Below, piece after piece: positions 1-7,926 of a DNA stretch of 64,000 nt. Origin of the DNA: Emticicia aquatilis (GTDB lineage: Bacteria; Bacteroidota; Bacteroidia; Cytophagales; Spirosomataceae); assembly GCF_014644295.1 (NCBI RefSeq), contig NZ_BMKK01000011.1:62001-126000 (forward strand), written 5' to 3'. The notes beneath the pieces were generated by a model that was not told the origin of the DNA, did no database searches, and was given only the letters and a program-made list of their open reading frames with translations. The position numbers and the translations under genes were made by a program. Position 1 is the stretch's first letter. Every line of letters begins with the position of its first letter.

Positions 1-232
1 AGGCATCTACTTCGTGGAGTTCCATTAAGAGTTGATACGCCTGTAAAAGTTTTTTTATACGGGCCTCGCTTGCGTGCGAAATACTACCCGAATTGAATAC
101 ATCCATACCCAAACGTAGAGCAAAACGCACGTATTCAACCTTTTTGAAGCTAATTTTATTTTTGTTGGTCAATACCGACGAAATCTGCATTCGGGCAGCA
201 TTTGAACCAATATCTATTGCGGCAATTTTCAT
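1..232 (-). CDS. Ppx/GppA family phosphatase (partial, C-terminus beyond window)
   Basis: The minus-strand reading frame starts with ATG at 232 and runs off the window edge, so only about 77 N-terminal residues are visible. They begin MKIAAIDIGSNAARMQI, the first phosphate-binding loop of the ASKHA-fold exopolyphosphatase/guanosine pentaphosphatase family (DxGSN, here followed by AAR). The known family role is hydrolysis of polyphosphate or pppGpp in the cytoplasm. Which activity applies cannot be decided from this fragment. Family assignment is firm; function is inferred. Confidence 0.85.
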   Translation of the reverse strand, partial: MKIAAIDIGSNAARMQISSVLTNKNKISFKKVEYVRFALRLGMDVFNSGSISHASEARIKKLLQAYQLLMELHEVDA

Positions 233-325
233 AACCCATATCCCCCAAAGGTGGATTTTAAATTGAATGTATTAATTTCTGCAAAAGTAGCGATTTCGTT
301 TTAAAATAAGTGGATAAATAAAAAA

Positions 326-349
326 GGTACTGCAATTTCTCGCAGTACC
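326..349 (-). terminator. Rho-independent terminator of the symporter gene
   Basis: Perfect 8-bp inverted repeat GGTACTGC/GCAGTACC with an 8-nt loop. Read on the minus strand it is followed at once by a T-rich run, and it lies about 40 bp past the stop codon of the symporter. Confidence 0.8.
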
Positions 350-389
350 GATTTAGAATGTTTTTTTATTAATAGTTTAGCTTGAAATC

Positions 390-2009
390 TTACCAGAAAT
401 ATGAGTATAAGAAAACGATTGTAATAATAACAATAGTGGCTCCGATGGTGAAACTTCTTGATGGTTTAAACATCGAAGTATCAATTTCAAGGCCTTTCTT
501 TTCGTCGGGTAAAACCAAACTCAATACAAACATTACGGCAATACAAATAACGAATACCCAACCCATACGGTCAAGGAATGGAATTGTACTCCAATCTGCT
601 CCTGGGAGCCAGTTGTTGTGCATCGATAAGGCAATCAAGAAGCCACCCACGATAGCGAAAAATGCACCTGCCGAATTGGTTTTTTTCCAGAAAAAGCCCA
701 TAATAAATGCAGCAAAAATACCTGGAGAAAGTAAACCAGTCATTTCTTGAATGAATTGGAAACCACCTTTTTTCTCAATTCCCATAAACGGAGAAATTAC
801 AATCGCTAAAATCATGGCAATCACGATTACAATTCTACCTACTACAACGAGTTTTTTCTCGCTCATATCTTTAGCAAAATATGGCTTGAAAACATCTAAA
901 GTGAAGATTGTCGAAATACTATTGGCTTTACCCGCCAATGAAGCCACAACCGCCGCTGTAAGTGCTGCAAACGAAAGTCCCTTTAAGCCAACAGGTAGGA
1001 GATTCAACAAAACAGGGTAAGCTCTATCTTGGTTAAAAGTGCCATCTACACCCAACATTTCTTGTTGGAACATACCTTTTTGGTACAAAGCATAAGCTGC
1101 AATACCTGGAAGCGTTACGATTACAGGCATCAATAATTTTAAGAATGCTGCAAACAATAGGCCATTACGAGCGGTGTCGAGGTCGGCACCCAAAGCACGT
1201 TGAGTAATGTATTGATTACAACCCCAGTAGTTAAGGTTTACAATCCACATACCACCAAATAACACCGTCAGACCCGGAAGTGACATATAATTTGGATTTC
1301 CTTTCGGGTAAATCATGTGGAAGTGGTCGTCGTGGTTCTGAGTCATTAATTTAAAACCATTTGTCAAACCTTCCATACCGTATTTGTCAGAAACCAACGT
1401 TACGGCCAGATAAGTAGCCGCCAAACCTCCAATTACCAAGAAAAACACCTGAATTACATCGGTAAAACCAATTACTTTCATACCACCGATGGTGATAATA
1501 ATAGCAAAAACTGCCAAGAAAACCATACAAGAATAAAAATCTAAACCCGAAATACCCGAAACGGCCAATGCTCCTAAATATAGAATTGAGGTTAGATTTA
1601 CCATGATATAAAGCAATAACCAAAAGATTGCCATAATCAAACTCACAGTTTTGTTGTAGCGTTGGCTCAAAAACTGCGGCATGGTTGAGATATTATTTTT
1701 CAAGTAAATAGGCATGAAGAAAACTGCAACGATAATTAAGGTAGCAGCTGCCATCCACTCATAAGTTGAGATACCCAAGCCCATCGAAAACCCATTGCCC
1801 GACATACCAATCATTTGCTCGGCTGAGATATTTGAAGCAATCAATGAGGCTCCAATTGCCCACCAAGTAAGCGAGCCTTCGGCCAAGAAAAAGTCTTTGG
1901 TTGAAGTTTGAGCCGATTTCTTTTTGTTATAAATCCAGTAGCCGTAGCCTGCAACAATGATAAAATAAAATAGAAAAACTAAGTAGTCAAGTGTTTGTAG
2001 TTTTTGCAT
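390..2009 (-). CDS. Sodium:solute symporter, SGLT-like (sugar uptake)
   Basis: 539 aa with about 13-14 hydrophobic segments, an inner-membrane LeuT-fold transporter of the SSS family. Motifs close to Vibrio vSGLT and animal SGLTs are visible: ASNISAEQMIGMSG near residue 58, NQYITQRALGA in the middle, and an AALTAAVVASLAGKANSIST stretch holding the serine region of the sodium site. These point to Na+-coupled import of a hexose or related sugar; the exact substrate cannot be read. It is monocistronic, with its own promoter at 2036-2067 and a terminator at 326-349. The ATG at 2009 is supported by the typical N-terminal first helix. A myo-inositol or sialic acid substrate is possible but less likely given the SGLT motifs. 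Confidence 0.9.
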   Translation of the reverse strand: MQKLQTLDYLVFLFYFIIVAGYGYWIYNKKKSAQTSTKDFFLAEGSLTWWAIGASLIASNISAEQMIGMSGNGFSMGLGISTYEWMAAATLIIVAVFFMPIYLKNNISTMPQFLSQRYNKTVSLIMAIFWLLLYIMVNLTSILYLGALAVSGISGLDFYSCMVFLAVFAIIITIGGMKVIGFTDVIQVFFLVIGGLAATYLAVTLVSDKYGMEGLTNGFKLMTQNHDDHFHMIYPKGNPNYMSLPGLTVLFGGMWIVNLNYWGCNQYITQRALGADLDTARNGLLFAAFLKLLMPVIVTLPGIAAYALYQKGMFQQEMLGVDGTFNQDRAYPVLLNLLPVGLKGLSFAALTAAVVASLAGKANSISTIFTLDVFKPYFAKDMSEKKLVVVGRIVIVIAMILAIVISPFMGIEKKGGFQFIQEMTGLLSPGIFAAFIMGFFWKKTNSAGAFFAIVGGFLIALSMHNNWLPGADWSTIPFLDRMGWVFVICIAVMFVLSLVLPDEKKGLEIDTSMFKPSRSFTIGATIVIITIVFLYSYFW

Positions 2010-2035
2010 ATTGCTTAGGGTTAATTAATAAGTGT

Positions 2036-2067
2036 CAAAAGTACATTTTTAGATTTGGTTAAACAAA
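2036..2067 (-). promoter_or_regulatory. Bacteroidota promoter for the symporter gene
   Basis: On the minus strand TTTG (2067-2064) is followed after exactly 20 nt by TACTTTTG (2043-2036). This matches the Bacteroidota sigma-A consensus TTTG-N19-21-TAnnTTTG. It predicts a start site near 2029 and a 5' leader of about 20 nt. Confidence 0.7.
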
Positions 2068-2225
2068 TTAAGAGATAAAATTTGCTTTTTCAAAGAAAAA
2101 TCATGGTTTTTAAAGGAATATGCCGTTGCCAAATGATTGTCCGTTCAATAAGAATTTTACAAACAATACTTATTTTTTTGTTATGAAGTAAGATTTAGCT
2201 ATTTTTACGAAAAAACTGTCCCGTT

Positions 2226-3482
2226 TTGAATAGAAATACAATCAGACTTCTGGTTTTACTCGGTACGCTTTCGATTACGGGAATTATTGCTGTGCAGGCC
2301 TACTGGGTAAAACGTGCTTTCGACTTAAAAGAACAACAATTTAGACAGACCGTCATGATTTCGCTGCGAAACGTAGCGAACAGAATCTCTACGCTTTATA
2401 AACTCTCGAAATTCGATAACCCAGTTACGCAACTTTCTTCTGATTATTACGTAGCCAATCTACGAGTGCCACTTGATGCCGATGTGCTGGAGCATTACTT
2501 GAAAGAAGAGTTCAAGAAGCAAAATCTCAATACGCCTTTTGAATATGGTATCTATGACTGTGAAAGCGAAAAAATCGTTTACGGCTCTTATATTGATTCA
2601 GATTTCGAGACAAGTACTGTTTCGACCAAACCTTTACCGAAAACTGACAAATATCTCAATTATTTTGGTGTAAGATTTCCGAGCAAAACCAGTTATTTGG
2701 CCAGCAGGCTCGATATTTGGCTCATTTCTTCGTTGATTACACTCATTGTTACGGTATTTTTTGGCTACGCAATGTTTGTTATTTTACGTCAAAAACGCCT
2801 CAGTGAAGTACAGCGTGACTTTGTGAATAACATGACACACGAGTTTCAGACACCTATTTCGACGATTCGTATCGCTACCGATGTTTTGAGTCAGCCTAAA
2901 ATAATGGAACAACCTGAGCGTTTGAAAAAATACGTTCAGATTATTCGTCAAGAAAATAATCGTCTTAAAACGCAAGTCGAAACGGTACTGAATACTGCCC
3001 GTTTGGAGCGAGGTAAAATGCAACTTGATATTCAATTGCAAGAATTACACAGTTTAATAAATGAAGTAACCGAAGGTGTGCAAGCCGAACTGGAAGATTG
3101 TTTGAAAATAGAGCTAAATGCTACAAAATCAAGTATTTATGCCGACCGAACGCAGTTAGTGAGTTTGATTAGAAACTTGCTCGAAAATGCCATTAAATAT
3201 TCGCCAAAACCACCACGTATTACGATTCGTACCGAAAACACAGACGATTCATTGATGTTTTCGGTAATTGATAATGGCATCGGTATTCCGAAAGAAAGTT
3301 TAGAGAAAATATTTAAGAAATTTTATCGTGTACCAACTGGTAATTTGCACAATGTTAAGGGCTTTGGATTGGGGCTAAGCTATGTTAGCGAAATAATTAA
3401 AGCACACAAATGGCAAATAAAAGTAGAGAGCGAAGTAGGGCAGGGCAGCACTTTTAAAGTAATTATGAAACAAGAAAATTAG
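2226..3482 (+). CDS. Sensor histidine kinase, two-TM
   Basis: 418 aa. TM1 lies at about residues 7-27, a periplasmic region of about 135 residues follows, and TM2 is at about 166-188. Next comes a HisKA dimerisation domain with phospho-acceptor His205 in NNMTHEFQTPI, then a HATPase_c domain with N-box (RNLLENAIKYS), G1 (DNGIGIP) and G2 (GFGLGLSY). There is no receiver or PAS domain. The start is TTG: an in-frame stop lies at 2196 and the only start-like codon before the conserved N-terminus is the TTG at 2226. It probably forms a two-component system with the OmpR regulator downstream, despite the long structured spacer. The signal sensed is unknown. Confidence 0.9.
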   Translation: MNRNTIRLLVLLGTLSITGIIAVQAYWVKRAFDLKEQQFRQTVMISLRNVANRISTLYKLSKFDNPVTQLSSDYYVANLRVPLDADVLEHYLKEEFKKQNLNTPFEYGIYDCESEKIVYGSYIDSDFETSTVSTKPLPKTDKYLNYFGVRFPSKTSYLASRLDIWLISSLITLIVTVFFGYAMFVILRQKRLSEVQRDFVNNMTHEFQTPISTIRIATDVLSQPKIMEQPERLKKYVQIIRQENNRLKTQVETVLNTARLERGKMQLDIQLQELHSLINEVTEGVQAELEDCLKIELNATKSSIYADRTQLVSLIRNLLENAIKYSPKPPRITIRTENTDDSLMFSVIDNGIGIPKESLEKIFKKFYRVPTGNLHNVKGFGLGLSYVSEIIKAHKWQIKVESEVGQGSTFKVIMKQEN

Positions 3483-3608
3483 TTATTGGCTGACTGGTTA
3501 CGGAGAAACCTGTTATTAGTTATTAGAAAACTGTGGAGATGTGTAAGTAATACCTCTGCAATGAATCATTTACTGATAATCATTAGAGTTTCTCTGTAGT
3601 TTTAAATT
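3483..3608. repeat. Structured spacer between kinase and regulator
   Basis: Holds an imperfect inverted repeat: TACGGAGAAACCT near 3495 pairs roughly with AGAGTTTCTCTGTAG near 3585. It also has a smaller stem (TGTGGAG against CCTCTGCA) and reiterated TTATTAGTTATTAG-like words. No coding potential is seen. It could be a processing or attenuation element that separates kinase from regulator expression. Confidence 0.45.
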
Positions 3609-3659
3609 ATGTTTTTTGACCAGTTTCCCAATAACTCATTCCCCAATAACTATTCAACA

Positions 3660-4343
3660 ATGCCTAAAATCTTATATGTAGAAGACGACCCAAATTTGGG
3701 GTTTGTAACAAAAGATAATCTCGAACTCGAAGGCTATGACATCGTGCATTTCCAAGATGGCAAAGAAGCATGGAAGAGTTTTAGTAAAGATAAATATGAC
3801 CTTTGTTTACTCGATGTGATGTTGCCTGAATTAGATGGCTTCTCTTTAGCCGAAAAAATCAGGAAGCAAAATCAGCAAGTGCCAATTATTTTTCTTACTG
3901 CCAAAACTATGCAAGAAGACCGCATTGCAGGTTTGAAAATAGGTGGCGATGATTATGTGACGAAGCCCTTCAGTATTGAAGAGTTGTGTCTTAGAATAAA
4001 GATTTTTCTGAAACGTAAAGAGGTTTCAAAAGACCCAATTCAGGGCCTTACAGCATGGAAAGTGGGTTTATATGATTTCAACTATCAAGAGCTTAGCTTA
4101 AAATCTCCATCAAAAACTGAGCAACTTACGCACCGAGAGGCAGAAGTATTGAAGTTTCTGTGCGAACGCAAAAATCAAGTCATTAAGCGTGATGAAATCT
4201 TAACGGCTATTTGGGGGCGTGACGATTATTTCTTGGGGCGTAGCCTCGACGTATTCGTGACTCGCCTAAGAAAAATGCTCGCCGAAGACCCTTCAATCAA
4301 AATCGAAAACGTACACGGAATCGGATTTAGATTTGCGTGTTGA
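3660..4343 (+). CDS. OmpR-family response regulator
   Basis: 227 aa from the preferred ATG at 3660. A CheY-like receiver carries the acidic pair E8/D9-D10, phospho-acceptor Asp52 in LCLLDVMLPELDG, the T/S of FLTAKT and the lysine of YVTKPFS. A C-terminal winged-helix DNA-binding domain ends HGIGFRFAC. An in-frame ATG at 3609 would add 17 residues outside the family pattern, encoded by spacer-like sequence, so 3660 is chosen. It is the partner of the upstream histidine kinase. Regulon unknown. Confidence 0.92.
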   Translation: MPKILYVEDDPNLGFVTKDNLELEGYDIVHFQDGKEAWKSFSKDKYDLCLLDVMLPELDGFSLAEKIRKQNQQVPIIFLTAKTMQEDRIAGLKIGGDDYVTKPFSIEELCLRIKIFLKRKEVSKDPIQGLTAWKVGLYDFNYQELSLKSPSKTEQLTHREAEVLKFLCERKNQVIKRDEILTAIWGRDDYFLGRSLDVFVTRLRKMLAEDPSIKIENVHGIGFRFAC

Positions 4344-4350
4344 CTTTTTA

Positions 4351-4464
4351 ATGTTTGATGTTTAATGATGAATGCTTGATGAGAGTCCGCCCGTGCGGTA
4401 TTTTTGATGTGATTTCTTTTTTGGGAACTCAGAAGTTGGAAAAGTTTTTCTAAACATCAAACAT
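4351..4464. repeat. Convergent-gene inverted repeat
   Basis: ATGTTTGATGTTTA at 4351-4364 is perfectly complementary to 4451-4464, with 86 nt between. The right arm touches the last base of the Lrp gene and the left arm starts just past the regulator stop. It may act as a bidirectional transcription end. The left arm continues into reiterated TTTAATGATGAATGCTTGATG words. Confidence 0.6.
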
Positions 4465-4922
4465 CAAATCGGCAAAACGGTTGTGCTTTTTACTTCCGAC
4501 ATCACAAAAAAACTGTGTATCAACGAAACACCCGATAGTACCGATAATTTTTGTTGGTGAAACTGATGATAGCTTTCCATATCAGGCACAACGATTTTGA
4601 GCATATAATCAAAACTACCAGACACAAAATTACATTCTACTACTTCGGGCAGATTCATAATTGATTGATTGAAACCCTCAGAGGTATCGTGGGTTTGCTT
4701 AATGAGTGTAACTTGACAGTAAACCGTCAGGTTCTGCCCCAATTTCTTTTTATTTAAAATCGTTACGTATTTCTCAATAATTCCTTCTTGTTGCAAACGT
4801 TTCACACGGTCGTGAACGGGCGTGAGTGAAAGGTTTATCTGCTGTGCAATATCTTTTAGGGTTAGGTGTGCATCTTCTTGCAGTAATCTGAGGATTTTCT
4901 TATCAGTTTCGTCGAGTATCAT
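4464..4922 (-). CDS. Lrp/AsnC family transcriptional regulator
   Basis: 152 aa. An N-terminal AsnC-type helix-turn-helix (residues about 5-50, DETDKKILRLLQED and SLTPVHDRVKRLQQEG) is followed by the RAM ligand-binding/oligomerisation domain. Length and architecture are normal for the family. It is divergently transcribed from alanine dehydrogenase across a 292-bp region. That arrangement is typical of Lrp-type regulators that control an amino-acid catabolic gene in response to the amino acid. Control of the adjacent ald is therefore inferred, not shown. Confidence 0.9.
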   Translation of the reverse strand: MILDETDKKILRLLQEDAHLTLKDIAQQINLSLTPVHDRVKRLQQEGIIEKYVTILNKKKLGQNLTVYCQVTLIKQTHDTSEGFNQSIMNLPEVVECNFVSGSFDYMLKIVVPDMESYHQFHQQKLSVLSGVSLIHSFFVMSEVKSTTVLPI

Positions 4923-5107
4923 AATATTTAATGAGTTAATGCTTATCAGGGCTTAATATAATTTGATGCTGATAATTTAGCACAGAATTTTTTTCTTTTC
5001 AGAACTTCTAAAATACATGTTATTAGAAGTAATTTCCTTAAAATTAATAATTTTCATGAAATAATTCTTATTTTTTCAAATATATCAATAATATTTTCTT
5101 TATATAC

Positions 5108-5115
5108 TAATTTTG
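5108..5115 (+). promoter_or_regulatory. Probable -7 box for ald
   Basis: TAATTTTG fits TAnnTTTG. No good -33 TTTG is seen, so activation by the divergent Lrp protein would be plausible. The predicted start near 5122 falls at the first copy of the flanking direct repeat and gives a leader of about 90 nt. Confidence 0.45.
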
Positions 5116-5120
5116 TGGTG

Positions 5121-5198
5121 CAATTATACTTCATCATAAAAAAATATACTTCTCCGCTATGGTTCTGCCGTAGCGGAGAGCAATTACACTTCATCAAT
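5121..5198 (+). repeat. Hairpin flanked by direct repeats in the ald leader
   Basis: CAATTATACTTCATCA (5121-5136) and CAATTACACTTCATCA (5181-5196) differ at one position and lie exactly 60 bp apart. Between them is a perfect 8-bp stem, CTCCGCTA (5152-5159) and TAGCGGAG (5171-5178), with an 11-nt loop. The stem has the GTAG/CGGAG look of a REP element. The flanking repeats could be a target duplication or paired regulator sites. Confidence 0.6.
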
Positions 5199-5214
5199 AT
5201 AACATACCAGTATT

Positions 5215-6330
5215 ATGATAATCGGAGTACCAAAAGAAATCAAAAACAACGAAAATCGAGTAGCACTAACTCCTGCTGGAGTAGCAGAATTGAAAAAACA
5301 CGGTCACACAGTTTATGTACAAGCAACTGCTGGTATAGGTAGTGGGTTTAGTGATGCAGAGTACACACAAGCAGGTGCAACAATGCTACCGACGATTGAA
5401 GAGGTTTATGGCATTGCCGAAATGATTATCAAAGTAAAGGAGCCGATTGAGCAAGAATATAAGTTAATCAAGAAAGACCAATTACTATTCACTTATTTCC
5501 ACTTTGCTTCATCTGAGCCATTGACTCATGCCATGATTGAGCGTGGTGCAGTTTGTTTGGCTTACGAAACAGTAGAAAAAACCGACCGTAGCTTGCCATT
5601 ATTAGTGCCTATGTCGGAAGTTGCTGGACGTATGGCTGTGCAAGAAGGAGCAAAATACTTAGAAAAACCATCGGGTGGAAAAGGTATTTTGTTGGGAGGT
5701 GTACCGGGAGTTCCGCCAGCCAAAGTTTTGGTTTTAGGTGGTGGAATTGTAGGAACACAAGCCGCTAAAATGGCCGCTGGATTGGGTGCAAGAGTTGTGA
5801 TTATGGATGTGAGTTTGCCACGTTTACGTCACTTGTCGGATATTATGCCACAAAACGTAACAACTATTATGTCGAATCATTATAATATCCGTGAAGCAAT
5901 TGCCGAGGCTGATTTAGTAGTTGGTGCTGTATTGATTCCGGGTGCGAAAGCTCCACATTTGATTACTCGTGATATGTTGAAATTGATGCGTCCGGGTACG
6001 GTTGTAGTTGATGTAGCCGTTGACCAAGGTGGTTGTATCGAAACTTGTACGCCAACAACGCACGAAAACCCAACATTTATCATTGACGATATTGTACATT
6101 ATTGTGTAGCAAATATGCCAGGTGCAGTACCATATACATCAACGTTAGCTCTTACGAATGCTACTTTGCCGTATGCAGTGCAGTTGGCCAATAAAGGTTG
6201 GAAAAAAGCATGTAGCGAAAACGAAGAATTGAAAAAAGGACTCAACGTAGCAAATGGTAAAGTTGTTTATAAAGGTGTTGCCGATGCGTGGGGCCTTGAA
6301 TTCAACGAAGTAGAAGATATTTTAGCGTAA
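5215..6330 (+). CDS. ald: Alanine dehydrogenase
   Basis: 371 aa, the usual length. It catalyses NAD+-dependent oxidative deamination of L-alanine to pyruvate and ammonia (reversible) in the cytoplasm. The N-terminus MIIGVPKEIKNNENRVALTP is the family signature, with the arginine and lysines that bind pyruvate. The conserved histidine sits in FTYFHFAS, and the dinucleotide-binding loop is VLGGGIVGTQAAKMAAGLGA. The ATG at 5215 is the only sensible start. The gene is divergent from an Lrp regulator and is followed by a terminator at 6360. The leader contains a hairpin and repeated sites that may matter for regulation. Confidence 0.95.
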   Translation: MIIGVPKEIKNNENRVALTPAGVAELKKHGHTVYVQATAGIGSGFSDAEYTQAGATMLPTIEEVYGIAEMIIKVKEPIEQEYKLIKKDQLLFTYFHFASSEPLTHAMIERGAVCLAYETVEKTDRSLPLLVPMSEVAGRMAVQEGAKYLEKPSGGKGILLGGVPGVPPAKVLVLGGGIVGTQAAKMAAGLGARVVIMDVSLPRLRHLSDIMPQNVTTIMSNHYNIREAIAEADLVVGAVLIPGAKAPHLITRDMLKLMRPGTVVVDVAVDQGGCIETCTPTTHENPTFIIDDIVHYCVANMPGAVPYTSTLALTNATLPYAVQLANKGWKKACSENEELKKGLNVANGKVVYKGVADAWGLEFNEVEDILA

Positions 6331-6359
6331 TAGAACTTCATCACCACTAAATAAAGTAT

Positions 6360-6391
6360 GCCTTTTCTCTGCAAAGAGGAAAGGCTTTTTT
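6360..6391 (+). terminator. Terminator after ald
   Basis: GCCTTTTCTCT (6360-6370) pairs with AGAGGAAAGGC (6375-6385) through one G-T wobble and is followed by TTTTTT. Confidence 0.8.
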
Positions 6392-6446
6392 ATGAATTTT
6401 TTGCAGAAATTGTTTTCAAACCCGCAAAAATCTGCAATTTTGCAAA

Positions 6447-7079
6447 ATGGCAAAAAAACAAAAATTTTATACAGTCTGGGAAGGTCGAACAAAAGGAGTT
6501 TATGACTCGTGGGATGATTGTAAAAAGCAAGTTGAGGGAGTTCAAGGTGCAAAATACAAAGCTTTTGAGTCGAAGAGTGAAGCTGAGAAGGCTTTGGGTG
6601 AAAACTACTGGAAACATACTCAAAAAGCTGCTGAAGCAAAGCAAACTAAACTTCCAAAATCAGCTTTCCCCCCGCCCAATTTAGATTCGGTGGTGGTAGA
6701 TGCTGCTTGGAATTCGGTCAAGAAAGATATGGAATACCAAGGGTTTTATCTAAAAACCAAAGAACGATTGTTTCATAAAGGGCCATTTCCGCAAGCCACT
6801 AATAATATTGGTGAGTTTTTGGCTATCGTACACGCTTTGGCTCACTTAAAAAAGCATAATTCTTCGTTACCTATTTATTCAGACTCTCGAACTGCTATTA
6901 GTTGGGTAAAAAACAAACGAGCCAATACAAAACTCGACGAATCGACTGGAAATCCTGAGATTTTTGATTTACTCGAACGTGCTGAAAAATGGCTCAAAGA
7001 AAATACATACCCGAATAAAGTGTTAAAATGGGAAACTGATTATTGGGGCGAAAATCCCGCTGATTTTGGAAGGAAATGA
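6447..7079 (+). CDS. rnhA: Ribonuclease H1 with viroplasmin-type N-terminal domain
   Basis: 210 aa. Residues 1-50 (KFYTVWEGRTKGVYDSWDDC and KYKAFESKSEAEKAL) form a caulimovirus viroplasmin/hybrid-binding domain. The rest is an RNase H fold with the acidic residues in VVDAAW, NNIGEFLA, IYSDSRTA and ENPADFGRK. It degrades RNA in RNA/DNA hybrids during replication and repair. This two-domain form is the standard Bacteroidota RNase H1. It starts 56 bp after the ald terminator and is probably transcribed on its own. Confidence 0.93.
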   Translation: MAKKQKFYTVWEGRTKGVYDSWDDCKKQVEGVQGAKYKAFESKSEAEKALGENYWKHTQKAAEAKQTKLPKSAFPPPNLDSVVVDAAWNSVKKDMEYQGFYLKTKERLFHKGPFPQATNNIGEFLAIVHALAHLKKHNSSLPIYSDSRTAISWVKNKRANTKLDESTGNPEIFDLLERAEKWLKENTYPNKVLKWETDYWGENPADFGRK

Positions 7080-7084
7080 TTTTT

Positions 7085-7159
7085 TAGATATGAGATATAA
7101 ATTATGAGATATGAAATTCTTTATTCACTCATAATTCATAATCTCATATCTTATATCTA
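7085..7159. repeat. Imperfect inverted repeat spacer
   Basis: TAGATATGAGATATAAATTA at the left is nearly complementary to the right end (TATCTTATATCTA). It is built from reiterated TATGAGATAT-like words. It lies between rnhA and the methyltransferase and ends 7 bp before the latter's start codon. Confidence 0.6.
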
Positions 7160-7166
7160 AATTAAA

Positions 7167-7877
7167 ATGCCTAAAAATTCATTTACATTCAAACAATTCA
7201 CGATAAACCAAGACCGCTGTGCCATGAAAGTTTGCACAGATGCGTGTATTTTGGGGGCATCGACCGACGTTGAAAATGTGAATCGAATATTAGATATTGG
7301 CACAGGAACTGGACTCTTATCGTTGATGATTGCTCAGAGAACCAACTCCCAAATTGATGCCGTAGAAATTGACGAAGATGCTTATCATCAGGCTATTATG
7401 AATGTGCAGATGAGCAAATTTGCCGAAAAAATCAGTATTCATCACCAACGGATTCAAGATTTTTCGCACACATCGAGTTTTGATTTGATAATCTCTAATC
7501 CACCGTTTTATCAGCAATCTTTAAAATCAAATGATGCGAAGGCAAATAAGGCTTTACACGCAGTTGAGCTAAGTTTCGATGATTTGATAGATTCTGTAAA
7601 AAGATTATTAAGTTCAGTAGGTAGATTTGTGGTCTTGTTGCCTCCTTTTGAGATTGAAAAATTGATACAAATAGCACAAAAAAAAGGCTTATATTTGTCA
7701 AAAAAAATGCTGATTCGTCACGATGAATCGAAGCCTATTTTTAGAGTAATTGCTACATTTCTTACTAATCAAGTACCTGATTTGGAAGAAACAACGTTAA
7801 TTATTCATGAAAAAGATGGTAAAACCTACTCGAATGAATTTCGAGATTTATTGCAAGATTATTATTTGATTTTTTAA
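7167..7877 (+). CDS. trmN6: tRNA1(Val) A37 N6-methyltransferase
   Basis: 236 aa, Rossmann-type class I methyltransferase (YfiC/TrmN6 family). The N-terminal FTFKQFTINQDRCAMKVCTD is the family hallmark. The SAM-binding motif is ILDIGTGTGLLSLMIAQ, and the N6-adenine catalytic tetrad reads NPPF. It modifies A37 of tRNA1-Val using S-adenosylmethionine. A structured AT-rich repeat lies just upstream of the start, so expression may be coupled to read-through from rnhA. Confidence 0.9.
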   Translation: MPKNSFTFKQFTINQDRCAMKVCTDACILGASTDVENVNRILDIGTGTGLLSLMIAQRTNSQIDAVEIDEDAYHQAIMNVQMSKFAEKISIHHQRIQDFSHTSSFDLIISNPPFYQQSLKSNDAKANKALHAVELSFDDLIDSVKRLLSSVGRFVVLLPPFEIEKLIQIAQKKGLYLSKKMLIRHDESKPIFRVIATFLTNQVPDLEETTLIIHEKDGKTYSNEFRDLLQDYYLIF

Positions 7878-7926
7878 AAGCCTCGCCGATGCTCTTTTCA
7901 GTAAAAAAGGGGCTATTTCCTAATAT

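Noticed and set aside
6322-6684. Short frames on both strands around the ald terminator and rnhA start
   Set aside because: They overlap the terminator and a well-supported RNase H1 gene and show no family features.
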